NCBI RefSeq assembly: GCF_018555685.1
Contig: NZ_JAFLWW010000007.1
Coordinates: 1 to 64,000 of the forward strand
Length of the DNA: 64,000 nt
DNA from: Aminobacter anthyllidis
Lineage (GTDB): Bacteria > Pseudomonadota > Alphaproteobacteria > Rhizobiales > Rhizobiaceae
Direction of reading: 5' to 3'
Part shown: piece by piece, positions 17,904 to 26,599 of the stretch
Layout of the letters: each line of letters begins with the position of its first letter
How positions within the stretch are numbered: the stretch's first letter is position 1
Translations under genes and position numbers: made by a program
The notes under the pieces: model-generated
Told to the model about the DNA's origin: nothing
Seen by the model: only the letters and a program-made list of their open reading frames with translations
The model's database searches: none

Positions 17904-18907
17904 GCGCTGACACCGAACTCGGTCAGGTTCCACTTTGGAGGGAGGAAAAGGGGCTCAAGGCCACCGTGTTGACGAAATGACTGCTTGATGCGAGTGCGGC
18001 CAGCCGCTCCGACATACTCAGGGTGCGAAACACGTGAATATTTGCTGATCTCGCAAAACAGATTCTGGCAATCGATTAGTTGCAGACGTCGTTCACCAAG
18101 TGACTTGAACGACAAATCGAGGCGCTCGAACTCCAGTTCCTGACGGTCACACATGAGTTCGATAATATCCGCCGGATTATAGTCATTGGCGTTTTCGAAG
18201 CATTTCGAGATACCATCAAGGGCGCCCGGGCCTGCGACCACAAATTCCGATTCCTGATGGTCCACCACGGTGGAGTAGTTAATATCAATTGCCAATTGAT
18301 AGCCGAGAAACGGCCCAATTGACGGATAGGATGTCAGCACATTAAAAATATGCCTCAGAGACGTAGAGGCAATGAGGCTTTCTGTAATGTCCTCACTGAA
18401 CATCTTGTCGATTAGAGAAAGATGACCGCGATGCTTTACTCCGTCCGTGTTAGCGATTTTTACCGGTGGCATTATATACGCGCCTGAATAGATACGCCCA
18501 CCATTTGCCATGATCTGCATAAGGACGCCGTCATAGAGGTTTCGATTATAAGTACTCGTATGAATTTTGCCTAATTGCGAGGCAAGAACCTCCCAAGTCT
18601 CAATCTTGTTGAAGATCTTAAAGAGTAAAGTGCGGAAGACCGTCTCGATGGGGCTCGGATCGAGCTCGGGATTGTAGATGACGTGCTTGATCAGATATTG
18701 GCTGACGCGATCAGTAGCCCTGTAGGCATTTGTAAAGCGAAACTGCCTCAAGATCGGATCGTCCGTCCACGGGCCTTCCTGACCGGCGATCCGTTTGAAT
18801 AGAATTTCCTGCCGTTCTGCAGCAAATCGCCAATAGGCATCGAAAACAGGCGTTGGCCGCAATCCGGCAACGCGGTTCGAACTAATCGTGGAGTTTTTGA
18901 CAGACAC
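17900..18907 (-). CDS. Putative DNA base hypermodification protein (5-hmdU DNA kinase-like helical family)
   Basis: 335 residues. The region RPTPVFDAYWRFAAERQ (17-33), FRFTNAYRATDRVSQYLI (56-73) and RTLLFKIFNKIETWE (92-106) matches the helical domain of the 5-hydroxymethyluracil DNA kinase / glutamyl- or putrescinyl-thymine pyrophosphorylase clade. In phages this clade acts after base modification to install bulky groups on thymine. No P-loop was seen in this protein, so it fits the pyrophosphorylase-like side better than a kinase. It is the last gene of the leftward operon, 6 bp after a thymidylate-synthase-like gene, which supports a base-modification role. Biochemical activity is inferred. 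Confidence 0.7.
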   Translation of the reverse strand: MSVKNSTISSNRVAGLRPTPVFDAYWRFAAERQEILFKRIAGQEGPWTDDPILRQFRFTNAYRATDRVSQYLIKHVIYNPELDPSPIETVFRTLLFKIFNKIETWEVLASQLGKIHTSTYNRNLYDGVLMQIMANGGRIYSGAYIMPPVKIANTDGVKHRGHLSLIDKMFSEDITESLIASTSLRHIFNVLTSYPSIGPFLGYQLAIDINYSTVVDHQESEFVVAGPGALDGISKCFENANDYNPADIIELMCDRQELEFERLDLSFKSLGERRLQLIDCQNLFCEISKYSRVSHPEYVGAAGRTRIKQSFRQHGGLEPLFLPPKWNLTEFGVSA

Positions 18908-18913
18908 CGAACA

Positions 18914-19717
18914 TTACGCTTCGACGGAGGCTTCTGAGTCCAGTGCGACATCGATAGTTTTCATGAGCGCCTGAAAATGCGGATCGCTTCTTTTGGCTTC
19001 GTCGGCTTGCGCGACGCCTACAAACACGTTGAGACGTTCGAGCTTCAAGTGCATTTCGTGTGCCATAAACTTGCCTAGCCGACTTAGGCCGAGATAATTG
19101 CCGTAAGCTTTCCGAATGATCTGCTGGGTGGCATAGAACGCGTTCACGATCAAGCCGTCATCATCCGAGAAAGTGAAGCTGACCTGCTGAAGGCATGGAA
19201 ACTCGAGCTGGGCCGTGGATGAGTAGTCGCGGTATGGATCAAAGGTTGTCGCCTGCCATTTTGAGCGCCGTCCATGTGGATTGCGTTCGTATTCCTTCAA
19301 GATCCAATCAAGCTGGTTAAGGCCGTTGTTGCCGCCTTCGTAATCCACAAGCCTCTGAAAGTAAGAACCCCTTCTGTTATTGCGGGGGTTCAATTCCTGA
19401 ATCCGCGGGAAAGCCTCACGGTAGAGGTCGAAAAATTCTTCTCGATTGCCGCCAGAAAGCAGGTAGTGCTTCTGAGGGAAAATCGTAAACGCGACATTCT
19501 CGCAGTCGCGTTTGCCGATATCCCCAAGCATCTGGTCCAAGCCGTTGCGGATGGCGTGGTTTTCTTGTGGGTCGCCGTTGGCACCGAAGCCGGTGAGAGA
19601 GAAGATCAATGGCGAAATCGATCGAGTACCTGGCCTCATGAGTTCTTGGACAATCGTTGCCCAGCCCACGGATAGGTTATCCGCATCGATCAGCCGAGGC
19701 GTCGAGGATTTAGTCAT
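18914..19717 (-). CDS. Thymidylate-synthase-like enzyme
   Basis: 267 residues from the ATG at 19717. The family core is visible: FPCLQQVSFTF with a Cys at about residue 175, placed where the catalytic Cys of ThyA lies (normally PCH, here PCL), then NAFYATQQIIRKAYGNYLGLSRLGKFMAHEM, matching the ThyA helix with YxNYLGL and the conserved Met region. It may be a thymidylate synthase or pyrimidine hydroxymethylase-type enzyme acting on nucleotides or DNA bases. It overlaps the ImmA/IrrE gene by 8 bp and sits 6 bp before the hypermodification gene. An ATG at 19756 in frame is less likely as start. Confidence 0.7.
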   Translation of the reverse strand: MTKSSTPRLIDADNLSVGWATIVQELMRPGTRSISPLIFSLTGFGANGDPQENHAIRNGLDQMLGDIGKRDCENVAFTIFPQKHYLLSGGNREEFFDLYREAFPRIQELNPRNNRRGSYFQRLVDYEGGNNGLNQLDWILKEYERNPHGRRSKWQATTFDPYRDYSSTAQLEFPCLQQVSFTFSDDDGLIVNAFYATQQIIRKAYGNYLGLSRLGKFMAHEMHLKLERLNVFVGVAQADEAKRSDPHFQALMKTIDVALDSEASVEA

Positions 19718-20558
19718 CTGCTTCCTCCAAATACCGATACTTTGCAAGGCCGACATATTTTTCCGGACCGATTCTCACTGTCAGATCGCGTAGTCCGACA
19801 CGAAGCCTTCCACTACCTCGGGAAATGGCTTTGAAGAGAGAGAAGTCGTTCACATCTTGGACATGCCGCAGTTTGTCAGTTCCGACATCCGTCAATCGCG
19901 GGAGAAGGATACCGTTGCCGATCTCGAGATCGACCACAGATGCCTCCGAGTGACGGTCAACAATCGAGAGAGCGCTCAGGCCTGAGTTGGGCACAATGTC
20001 TTCACGAATTCGCTGAGGTGTCCAACGTGACAATTCCGCAAGCCGCTGCTTTGATAGTGCGGTCATGATGTAGGTCAGATGAGTAAGCAGCGTCGTGTAG
20101 CCGACACCGAATTCGCTGGCCACGGTCGCCAACTGGAACGGGCTCGCGGTCTCAATTTTCCATTTTCTGACTGCAAAAGCATGACGAATTCCAAGGGTCG
20201 GCATCAATAGAAAGGCCGAGAAGGCATCAGCGAGTATCTCCTCCGGCTTCTCGGAGGATTTGCGCTCGTCTTCCTTGAGTTCGTCAACCGTGGAGCCGTG
20301 ACCAAATACGTGATGGCCGGCCTCGTGACCGCAGGTAAACGCTCTACGTGGCAACGGCCGCAAAGACGAAAGTAGCATCATTGCGGGTGGCCCTTTCTTG
20401 TAAAAGCCCTCCATGCTGATATCGACAAAACGCACGCGGATGCCGAGTTTTTCTGCCGCATCATAGACGTCGATCGGTTTGATCTCATCGGCGCCGACCC
20501 GGTCTCGTGCATCTGTTGCGGCCTGTGCGCCTTCGAGAATCAGGCTACGTTTGTTCAT
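19710..20558 (-). CDS. ImmA/IrrE family metallopeptidase
   Basis: 282 residues from the ATG at 20558; two ATGs a little upstream (20585, 20588) are alternatives. The zinc site HEAGHHVFGH (HExxH) is clear, with a downstream Glu in EEILADAFSAFLLMP as third ligand. ImmA/IrrE peptidases cleave or regulate Xre-type repressors, as known for ImmA-ImmR of ICEBs1. The adjacent upstream Xre gene overlaps its start, so together they probably form the switch that controls this locus. The C-terminal 130 residues are family-specific and unrecognised. Confidence 0.85.
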   Translation of the reverse strand: MNKRSLILEGAQAATDARDRVGADEIKPIDVYDAAEKLGIRVRFVDISMEGFYKKGPPAMMLLSSLRPLPRRAFTCGHEAGHHVFGHGSTVDELKEDERKSSEKPEEILADAFSAFLLMPTLGIRHAFAVRKWKIETASPFQLATVASEFGVGYTTLLTHLTYIMTALSKQRLAELSRWTPQRIREDIVPNSGLSALSIVDRHSEASVVDLEIGNGILLPRLTDVGTDKLRHVQDVNDFSLFKAISRGSGRLRVGLRDLTVRIGPEKYVGLAKYRYLEEADD

Positions 20559-20919
20559 TGCCGCCGCCCGAGCTGTTTTCGTCATCATCCTTTCGAAATA
20601 CGGCGAGCGCGCGCATCAAACTGTTCAAAGCTTCCGGACTGAGTTTACTCAGTTCGCGAGCGGCAAGTTGCAGCTTTGGATCAGACGGGTTCATTTTGTC
20701 GGGGCTTTCCCCGGCCAAATATGCGACCGATACGTCGAATATCTCTGCAAATCGCATCAGTTCGCTTGCGCTCACACGTCGATTACCTGATTCGATCTCG
20801 CTGATGGTCGGGCGGTGCATTTCGAGTATCTTGGCGACTTGGCCTTGGCTCAGCCCCGATAGTCGCCGCGCTTCTTTGATGCGTGCCGCAATTAGCAGCT
20901 CTTTATCCAATTCGCTCAT
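20545..20919 (-). CDS. Xre-family transcriptional regulator
   Basis: 124 residues. A helix-turn-helix of the Xre/Cro type spans residues 12-68: IKEARRLSGLSQGQVAKIL, then HRPTISEIESGNRRVSASELMRFAEIFDVSVAYL. The C-terminal tail (KLSPEALNSLMRALAVFRKDDDE) is short and charged. It overlaps the ImmA/IrrE peptidase gene and lies 3 bp after the carrier-like gene. The inverted repeats at 21241-21266 in the divergent promoter are its likely operator. Role as a repressor relieved by the peptidase is inference from known ImmR-ImmA pairs. Confidence 0.9.
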   Translation of the reverse strand: MSELDKELLIAARIKEARRLSGLSQGQVAKILEMHRPTISEIESGNRRVSASELMRFAEIFDVSVAYLAGESPDKMNPSDPKLQLAARELSKLSPEALNSLMRALAVFRKDDDENSSGGGNEQT

Positions 20920-20922
20920 CTC

Positions 20923-21228
20923 CTATTCCGCTGCGACGGTTACCGCAGCCTTGCTGACATGTTTGGCGAGGACGAGGTCGATACTCTGATTGATCGTCAA
21001 GAGGGTCTTGCCGTCGAGAGTGCCGAAGATATGGACGTCATTCGGAATGATGACGTCGAGCTTCTTCGCGAGCCAACTCGTCGCGACCGACCAGGTCGGG
21101 CTATCGAAATGCTCTAATACCTTGGCCGGTACATCGCTGCCACTCAAAGGAGGCAGAGTGTCCCCGCAGGCCGCCTGAACACGACCTAAGACCGAAATAA
21201 GGGCATCCTTGACATCATCGCGAGTCAT
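20923..21228 (-). CDS. Small protein resembling an acyl carrier protein
   Basis: 101 residues. By eye it follows the carrier-protein pattern. Helix 1 is VKDALISVLGRV. Then comes HFDSPTWSVATSWLAKKL, where D42-S43 sits where the DSL phosphopantetheine Ser lies. LDVIIPNDV corresponds to the conserved xxIPD of ACP, and TLLTINQSIDLVL to the final TTVQAAIDYI helix. The DSP instead of DSL is atypical. It is the first gene of the leftward operon. The matching phosphopantetheinyl transferase at 17529-17903 strengthens the idea. No database match was available, so the family call stays tentative. Confidence 0.45.
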   Translation of the reverse strand: MTRDDVKDALISVLGRVQAACGDTLPPLSGSDVPAKVLEHFDSPTWSVATSWLAKKLDVIIPNDVHIFGTLDGKTLLTINQSIDLVLAKHVSKAAVTVAAE

Positions 21229-21240
21229 ATGTACGAACTC

Positions 21241-21266
21241 CTTACCGATTGGTAAGATAATCTTAC
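21241..21266. promoter_or_regulatory. Overlapping palindromes in the divergent promoter
   Basis: CTTACCGATTGGTAAG (21241-21256) has 6-bp inverted arms, and GTAAGATAATCTTAC (21252-21266) has 7-bp arms around a central A. They share the middle half-site, giving three alternating CTTAC/GTAAG units 13-38 bp upstream of the carrier-like gene, and about 105 bp before the rightward gene. The site is AT-richer than its surroundings. It is the best operator candidate for the Xre protein. Confidence 0.6.
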
Positions 21267-21370
21267 GCTTTCAATTTTGCAAGCCCTACCGAAACGGGCG
21301 GCCAAGCCAGCGAGACCAACTTGTCGTCTGTGGGTTTTTTTGTAGAGTGACGACTGGGCAGGAGATAACG

Positions 21371-21895
21371 ATGCAAAGCCACGTAATTGACTCTACCACA
21401 CTGCTGCGATGGCAGCAGGAGCAGTTCGCTCATGATCAACGCAACCACACTGACATTATTGGTCTTTCTCGTGTCGACAAATTGAAGCACTATGGTCTTC
21501 ATTTTGCAAAGTATGCAGGCCGAATTGCTCGCGCTGGCGGGGACAGTACCGTCACGTTGAAGACGATGGTTGATGCAGCACTGGTTTGCCTCAGTGCCGC
21601 GAATGCTCTCTCGCAACGCTTCGACAGAGTCGTCGAAACAGACAATTTGCCTACCAAATATCGCATTGGCCTGCTCGCGGATATCGCCGATGCTGGTGGG
21701 CGGTTCTCGGATGCTTGCGAAAAAATCGACCATATGGAGGATTTCCTCTCAATTGCCCGCGAAGCGAACATCGATGTGCTGCGATGGGTTTGGTGTGTCG
21801 CGAGCGAATTCGGTGCCGACCTCCAGACTGAGATCATAAAACGCCGGCAGCAACTCGCCGAACGTCAATTCCTCATCGCTCGCCATGCCCGATGA
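21371..21895 (+). CDS. Conserved-looking 174-residue protein of the modification locus
   Basis: 174 residues from the ATG at 21371, which has a GGAG ribosome site 10 bp upstream. Family not recognised. The segment HTDIIGLSRVDKLKHYGLHFAKYAGRIARA with several His and Lys looks like a conserved helical active or binding region, and the rest is helical (LAERQFLIARHAR at the end). A MazG-like helical fold is possible but not supported by clear EExxE motifs. Its stop overlaps the start of the phosphoesterase fusion (ATGA). Divergent from the Xre operon and probably under the same operator. Confidence 0.6.
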   Translation: MQSHVIDSTTLLRWQQEQFAHDQRNHTDIIGLSRVDKLKHYGLHFAKYAGRIARAGGDSTVTLKTMVDAALVCLSAANALSQRFDRVVETDNLPTKYRIGLLADIADAGGRFSDACEKIDHMEDFLSIAREANIDVLRWVWCVASEFGADLQTEIIKRRQQLAERQFLIARHAR

Positions 21896-24060
21896 ACCCG
21901 CCTCGTTTCCTTCTCGTGACGGATACGCATCTTGCGGATGGGGGGAGCGAGCTCCGGCTTGATGACCTGTCAAAGACCACCGTTCGTGATATTGGCCATC
22001 CGACCCGCGAGGGAGAAATCGGGAAGCTTTTCGAAAGGATCGCGAACGATCTGCGTCAGAAGGAGCAGCGCCTCGATGGCGTGCTCTTTGCGGGTGACGC
22101 TCAGCGAAAAGGGCTCCCTGGCGGCCATCAGATCCTCTTTGATTTGATCCTAGCGAACTTCGGTGAGTTCGGAATAGAGCCCGGACGAATTGTTGCAACG
22201 CCTGGCAACCATGATGTCAAAAAATGGTCAGACCCAGGCTCGACAGAACGCTACGAGGCCTTTGCGGCCGTCTGGAAAGCCAATGGCTGCATCGTGCCTT
22301 GGCTAGACGGCTTTGATTCCAGAAACATTGTCGATGCCTCAAGACATTTTCTCGTAGGGCACGACAATCGCTGGATCGTCTATCCGTTGAACACAAGCAA
22401 TTGGTCGCAGATTCAGGCCGAGTTGCCGACGGATCTCGCGGCCATCTGGAACGAGATTCCAGCGCGGCTGTCAGTGGATCCTGCGGAGCAAGAGCGATTG
22501 AGTTCGGCGTTAAATGGCCTACGAAGCTACGACATGGCTCATATTTCAGATGCTCAACTCGAGGTGATGAGAAGGGTGATGGCTGACGCACCCCATCCCG
22601 TATCTGGGCCGCAGCTTCGGATCCTTCTTATGCATCATCATCTTCGCGCGCCTGGCTTACGTGTCGAATTGAAGGCCTTCGAAAGTATCTCCAATCTAGA
22701 GCAGGTCAGACGGTTCATTAGGCAGGCAGAAATCAATCTTGTCATACATGGTCACAAGCATGAACACGCGGTTCATTTTGAGCATTTCGGTGAGGAGCGC
22801 GAAGAAGATGCACGCCGTGTCGCTGTGCTTTCTGCTGGCGCAATGGATCATGGTCGCGATACAGATGCTGCCCGAATCTTGGCAATTGAAGGCATCCCAT
22901 ACACGCCCGAACTTCAATCCACTCGCTTTGGGTTAGCCCGCGGCGGTCTAGATGCGCCGATGGACGTGGAGAAGCCGATTCGGCTTTGGACGACGACATC
23001 GTTAACGGACGGACCTGAGATTATTCAGGGTAGCGACTTCAACGAAGTATATGCGCGCGCATCTAACGCGGCCCGCCAAATCGTGCCCCGGGGAACGTTG
23101 GTTGTACATCTCGATCTTCCGGGGAACTCGGCGCAACTGGATTTGCCCGCAGGATATCCGGAAGCCAATAACATATCGGAAAACGAGCGGCAGGAGTGGC
23201 TGCGGGAGATCGTGGATTGGTGGCAGTTGCCGCAATCTCATCGCGATAAGAATTTTCCCTATCCGCACGGGTCTCGGCTTCGGCGCTACGGGGGAGTGAG
23301 TGATCAAATTGAACGTTTGGCGACTATGCTTGAGAGTAGTCGCTCGTCACCAACGCTCTCTTCACGCGCGCTCGCCATCCTCGTCGATCCGATTCGAGAT
23401 TTCGATGCCGGGAGTGACAGGGAGGCGTTTCCCTCGTTCACCATGCTACAGATCAAGAAGCGCCAGAGGAGCAATAACGCCCTGCTCGACATCACCGGTT
23501 TCTATCGCGCTCAGGAGTTCTCGCAGTGGTGGCCAGTTAACATTGCGGAGTTGCGGGCAATCCAGGTAAAGCTTTGCAGGCGGGTCGGCTTAGAACCGGG
23601 CCGGATAACGACTATTACAACGGAAGCCCGCCTTGACGAGAGGGCTCCTGGTCAGGTCCACGTGCCGATCTTTGACCGGTGGCTGGATCAGGCACCGCAG
23701 AACCTATTCCTCCTTGCGGGCATCCTCTCCCAGCAAATCCAGGAACATCCGAACGCCAAAGATTTGCTTGGTCAGTGGCGGCAGGCGCTCAGAGACTTTC
23801 TCGTCGTCGCGCAAGCTCGGAGTACAGATGGGTCGCCTATTTCCTCTGAGGGACTGAAGGCTCTTCGGGACTACATCGCGGCCCTAAGTCCCGCGGACCG
23901 ACCTCGCCCGCAGTTCTTTTCCTCTTTCGTATCACTTGTCGAACAGAGTGAGCAGTTCGAAAGATCTGCCAAAGATACCAGCAGTTTCGAGATCTGGGCT
24001 AGGGTCGTCAAGCGCGTGGTGCCGGAAATCTTAGACGCGACGACAAGCGATGGCCCGTGA
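21892..24060 (+). CDS. Calcineurin-like phosphoesterase fused to thymidylate-synthase-like domain
   Basis: 722 residues. Residues 6-300 are a calcineurin-type metallophosphoesterase: VTDTHL (D11, H13), LFAGDA, TPGNHDV, LLMHHHL and VIHGHKHEH supply the full set of metal ligands. The C-terminal part, from about residue 510, has FPSFTMLQIKKR, then ITGFYRAQEFSQWWPVNIAELRAIQ and GRITTITTEARL, matching the strand-helix core of the thymidylate synthase fold. The Cys expected in the active site is a Ser-Phe (PSF), so this half may be catalytically inactive or specialised for binding. A nucleotide- or modified-base-cleaving role is inferred. Translationally coupled to the 174-aa gene. Confidence 0.65.
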   Translation: MNPPRFLLVTDTHLADGGSELRLDDLSKTTVRDIGHPTREGEIGKLFERIANDLRQKEQRLDGVLFAGDAQRKGLPGGHQILFDLILANFGEFGIEPGRIVATPGNHDVKKWSDPGSTERYEAFAAVWKANGCIVPWLDGFDSRNIVDASRHFLVGHDNRWIVYPLNTSNWSQIQAELPTDLAAIWNEIPARLSVDPAEQERLSSALNGLRSYDMAHISDAQLEVMRRVMADAPHPVSGPQLRILLMHHHLRAPGLRVELKAFESISNLEQVRRFIRQAEINLVIHGHKHEHAVHFEHFGEEREEDARRVAVLSAGAMDHGRDTDAARILAIEGIPYTPELQSTRFGLARGGLDAPMDVEKPIRLWTTTSLTDGPEIIQGSDFNEVYARASNAARQIVPRGTLVVHLDLPGNSAQLDLPAGYPEANNISENERQEWLREIVDWWQLPQSHRDKNFPYPHGSRLRRYGGVSDQIERLATMLESSRSSPTLSSRALAILVDPIRDFDAGSDREAFPSFTMLQIKKRQRSNNALLDITGFYRAQEFSQWWPVNIAELRAIQVKLCRRVGLEPGRITTITTEARLDERAPGQVHVPIFDRWLDQAPQNLFLLAGILSQQIQEHPNAKDLLGQWRQALRDFLVVAQARSTDGSPISSEGLKALRDYIAALSPADRPRPQFFSSFVSLVEQSEQFERSAKDTSSFEIWARVVKRVVPEILDATTSDGP

Positions 24061-24099
24061 TCTGCATAGCCGAATGGCGAATGATTCCTATGATGGTAG

Positions 24100-24480
24100 T
24101 TGATGGCGCTGGGCGCCTACTCTCAGACGGAAAAGGGTGCAGCGGTCGGCGGCCTGGGCGGCGGCCATAGGCGCTGCCGTGGCAAATGATCCGGTGCAAG
24201 GCGCCGTTGTCGGTGGCGCCGTCGGCGCCGTTGCCGGTGCGTTGATCGGCCGGGCCAATGAACCCGGACCGCGCCCCTACCGGGATCGCTACGGGAAAGT
24301 GTATGCGAAAGTCTTTGGTGGGGCGGCAGCGTTGCTCGCTGCCCGGCCGGCGATGGCCAGTGACGCGGTGTTGAGCGAACCGGCGCGCTACAATCCCAAT
24401 TTCTCTTTCGTCGGCGTCGTCGGCGTCATCGACATCGAGGCCAACGAGCTAGTCCGGCGGGAAATCTTCCTGGCGGGCTC
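24100..24480 (+). pseudogene. Relic of glycine-zipper protein
   Basis: Two frames together read LGAYSQTEKGAAVGG and then AAIGAAVANDPVQGAVVGGAVGAVAGALIGRANEPG, a glycine-zipper pattern of small envelope proteins. The frame breaks at about 24160. The following segment (YAKVFGGAAALLAARPAMASDAV) does not belong to the family. Probably decayed after rearrangement. Confidence 0.5.
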
Positions 24481-24489
24481 CGTCGAATG

Positions 24490-24685
24490 CTTAGCATCTC
24501 GACAGCTTTGGCGGCTGGACCTCGTATCATGCCGCTTGGCGAGCCACTGGCCGGCTTAAACGCGACCGAAAAGCCGAGGTCGCCGACAAGATCGAGATGG
24601 GCCGACAATGTTTCCATTCTACTGGTCGAGCACGACATGCGATCCGTGATGCGTCTTTGCGACCGAATCGATCCTCGAGAAGTGA
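24490..24685 (+). pseudogene. Relic of LivG-type ABC ATPase
   Basis: A frame reads ISTALAAGPRIMPLGEPLAGLNATEK and later ILLVEHDMRSVMRLCDRI. These match the signature end, Walker B (LLDEP degraded to PLGEP) and the H-loop of branched-chain amino-acid transporter ATPase LivG. The N-terminal Walker A half is missing. A short internal deletion separates the two motifs. Confidence 0.65.
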
Positions 24686-24689
24686 GCTG

Positions 24690-25735
24690 CGCAACACTCC
24701 GATCCGAAACATCTCGCGCCCTGGCGCTCGGAATGGCCCTGCCGGCCCGAGATGCGTCTCGCCTGGCAGCCGCCGCCTCAACCCATCGTTGATTTGCAGG
24801 TCCTTGGCACGCTGGCAATTTGGCGGACCATGTATCGATCAATGGAGCGGATCAGCTTCTTCTAATGACCGCCGTTTACGTCGCACCTGATTTCCTTCAA
24901 GAAGAGATGCAAGAGCGTTCGATCCGGCACTGACCCTTAAGCGGGGGGGTGAGCCGATGCCGGACCGAACCGTCTCAGGGCAACGCCGGCTTTCTGGTGG
25001 GAGATTGCGAGCAGGTCGCGGCTAAAACGTGGCGATAATGTGTCACGAAATCACCGATTCCAACACGCACTTCGAAAATGTGACTAGACGTTTGGGAAAC
25101 GGCGCAGCGCAGCTGGCTTTGCTAGAGGTCTGCAGTTCGGCCGCGAAAGTGCGACTTTGGCTGTGGGAAGAGAACTGACCAGTTACAGCGATCGGATGGA
25201 GGATGGGGAAACGTTCATTCACAACAGTGAGTCGGTAGCACGACGGGCGACATATACGGCGGCCAGCCGCCGCGGCTCGACCGGCGCGGACTCGACCAGA
25301 TCCTCAGGCCTTAAGACTCACAATGGCACTGAGTGACGCGATCATCTTGCGGTTGTCCTAGCCTCCCCGAGCGACGCGGACGATCGCCAGACTTGCCTGG
25401 TCAGGTAAGACGACGCGGCCCCATCGCTCGCTGTCGCGTCGACCCAGGTACTCACAGAAATGGTGAGTTCTGAGTGGCGGCCGCGAGAACTCCTGAATGC
25501 TCAGACGATCGCAAGTAATGAGTCTATGGTGCGCTGTCTTTGCGCTCGTCGCCATAGCCGCCCATCTTAGCAGATGGGAGCGACCGGCTGATCTTCACAA
25601 CGTAGCTGTCGGTCAACAAGGCCTGAACGAGTTAGCGGTGGCAGCACCGGCTCGACTATCCCCAACCGCCCGAAGGAGCCGGCGAGCACAAGGACCCTAG
25701 CGGACGCTGCCATGCTATCGCCACGCGGGCGCCGG
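24690..25735. other. Degraded stretch without recognisable gene
   Basis: Over 1 kb in which all ORFs are short and show no family signature. It lies between two gene relics and is probably decayed island DNA. Confidence 0.4.
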
Positions 25736-26397
25736 ACCACCCGAAGATCAGGCAGCAGTCGAGGAGCTCAAGGCGAAAGACATTCCGGTTTTCGCCGTTT
25801 CCGACTTCGCCGCCGGCGTGCGCGAGAGCTATATCGGCCTCAACAACCGCAAGGTAGGGGGGGGCAGCCGCTTGGATGTTTTCCACGGTCCCAAAACGGC
25901 CCGGCAAGGTGGCGGTCTTCGTCGGCAGCCACCGCTTGCAGGGGCACGAGCTCCGCGAAATCGGCTTTCGCTCCTATTTCCGTGACAACGCGCCGAGTTT
26001 CGAGGTGCTCGATACGCTCGTGAACCTCGGGAAGCGGCAGATCACATACGAGACCACGCTGGATCTCATGCACGGCAACCTGAGCTCGTCGGCTCCTGTA
26101 TGGTCGGCGGGGCCAGGGGGCCATCAGGCGCTCCGCGAGGTGGGCAAAGGTCAAGACCTTGTCGCGATTGTGAATGAAATCATGCCGGAGTCGCGGTCGG
26201 GCCCTGAGATCGTCGCGATGGCGGTCGCCACGCCACTGCGCCAGCTTTGCCAGGAGCTGATCAGGCTGATGGCCCGGGCCATCAGCACCGGCATCGCGGC
26301 GACGCCGGGGCAGACATTCTGCCGTTCGATATCATCTACCGGAGATATGAAACTGATGGAATTCTATCATGAGCGCCGAGTTTCCTTTCGCGAATGA
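25736..26397 (+). pseudogene. Relic of a LacI-type sugar-responsive regulator
   Basis: Reads as two frames. The first covers PEDQAAVEELKAKDIPVFAVSDFA and SYIGLNNRKV, before a GGGGGG run at about 25857. The second continues KVAVFVGSHRLQGHELREIGFRSYFRDNAPSFEVLDTLVNL and QITYETTLDLMHGNL. This is the periplasmic-binding-protein-like sensor domain of LacI-family regulators. The DNA-binding domain is absent. A further break follows at about 26100. Confidence 0.65.
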
Positions 26398-26599
26398 AAG
26401 AAAGCTCAATTGACTCTCCCGGCCCATTCCGGTCTCGTGAATCAACGTGCGGTTGCGGCGTGTAGAAGTCAGTCGACGGTCGCGATTCATGAAAGGAAAC
26501 CCATGGCAAGGCATCGCACCGCTGTGCACTCGACCACTTTGCAGCGCCCCGACTTACGGCCAAGGCGTTTTTCGCGCTTGCCCGTGACCAGTCAAAATC

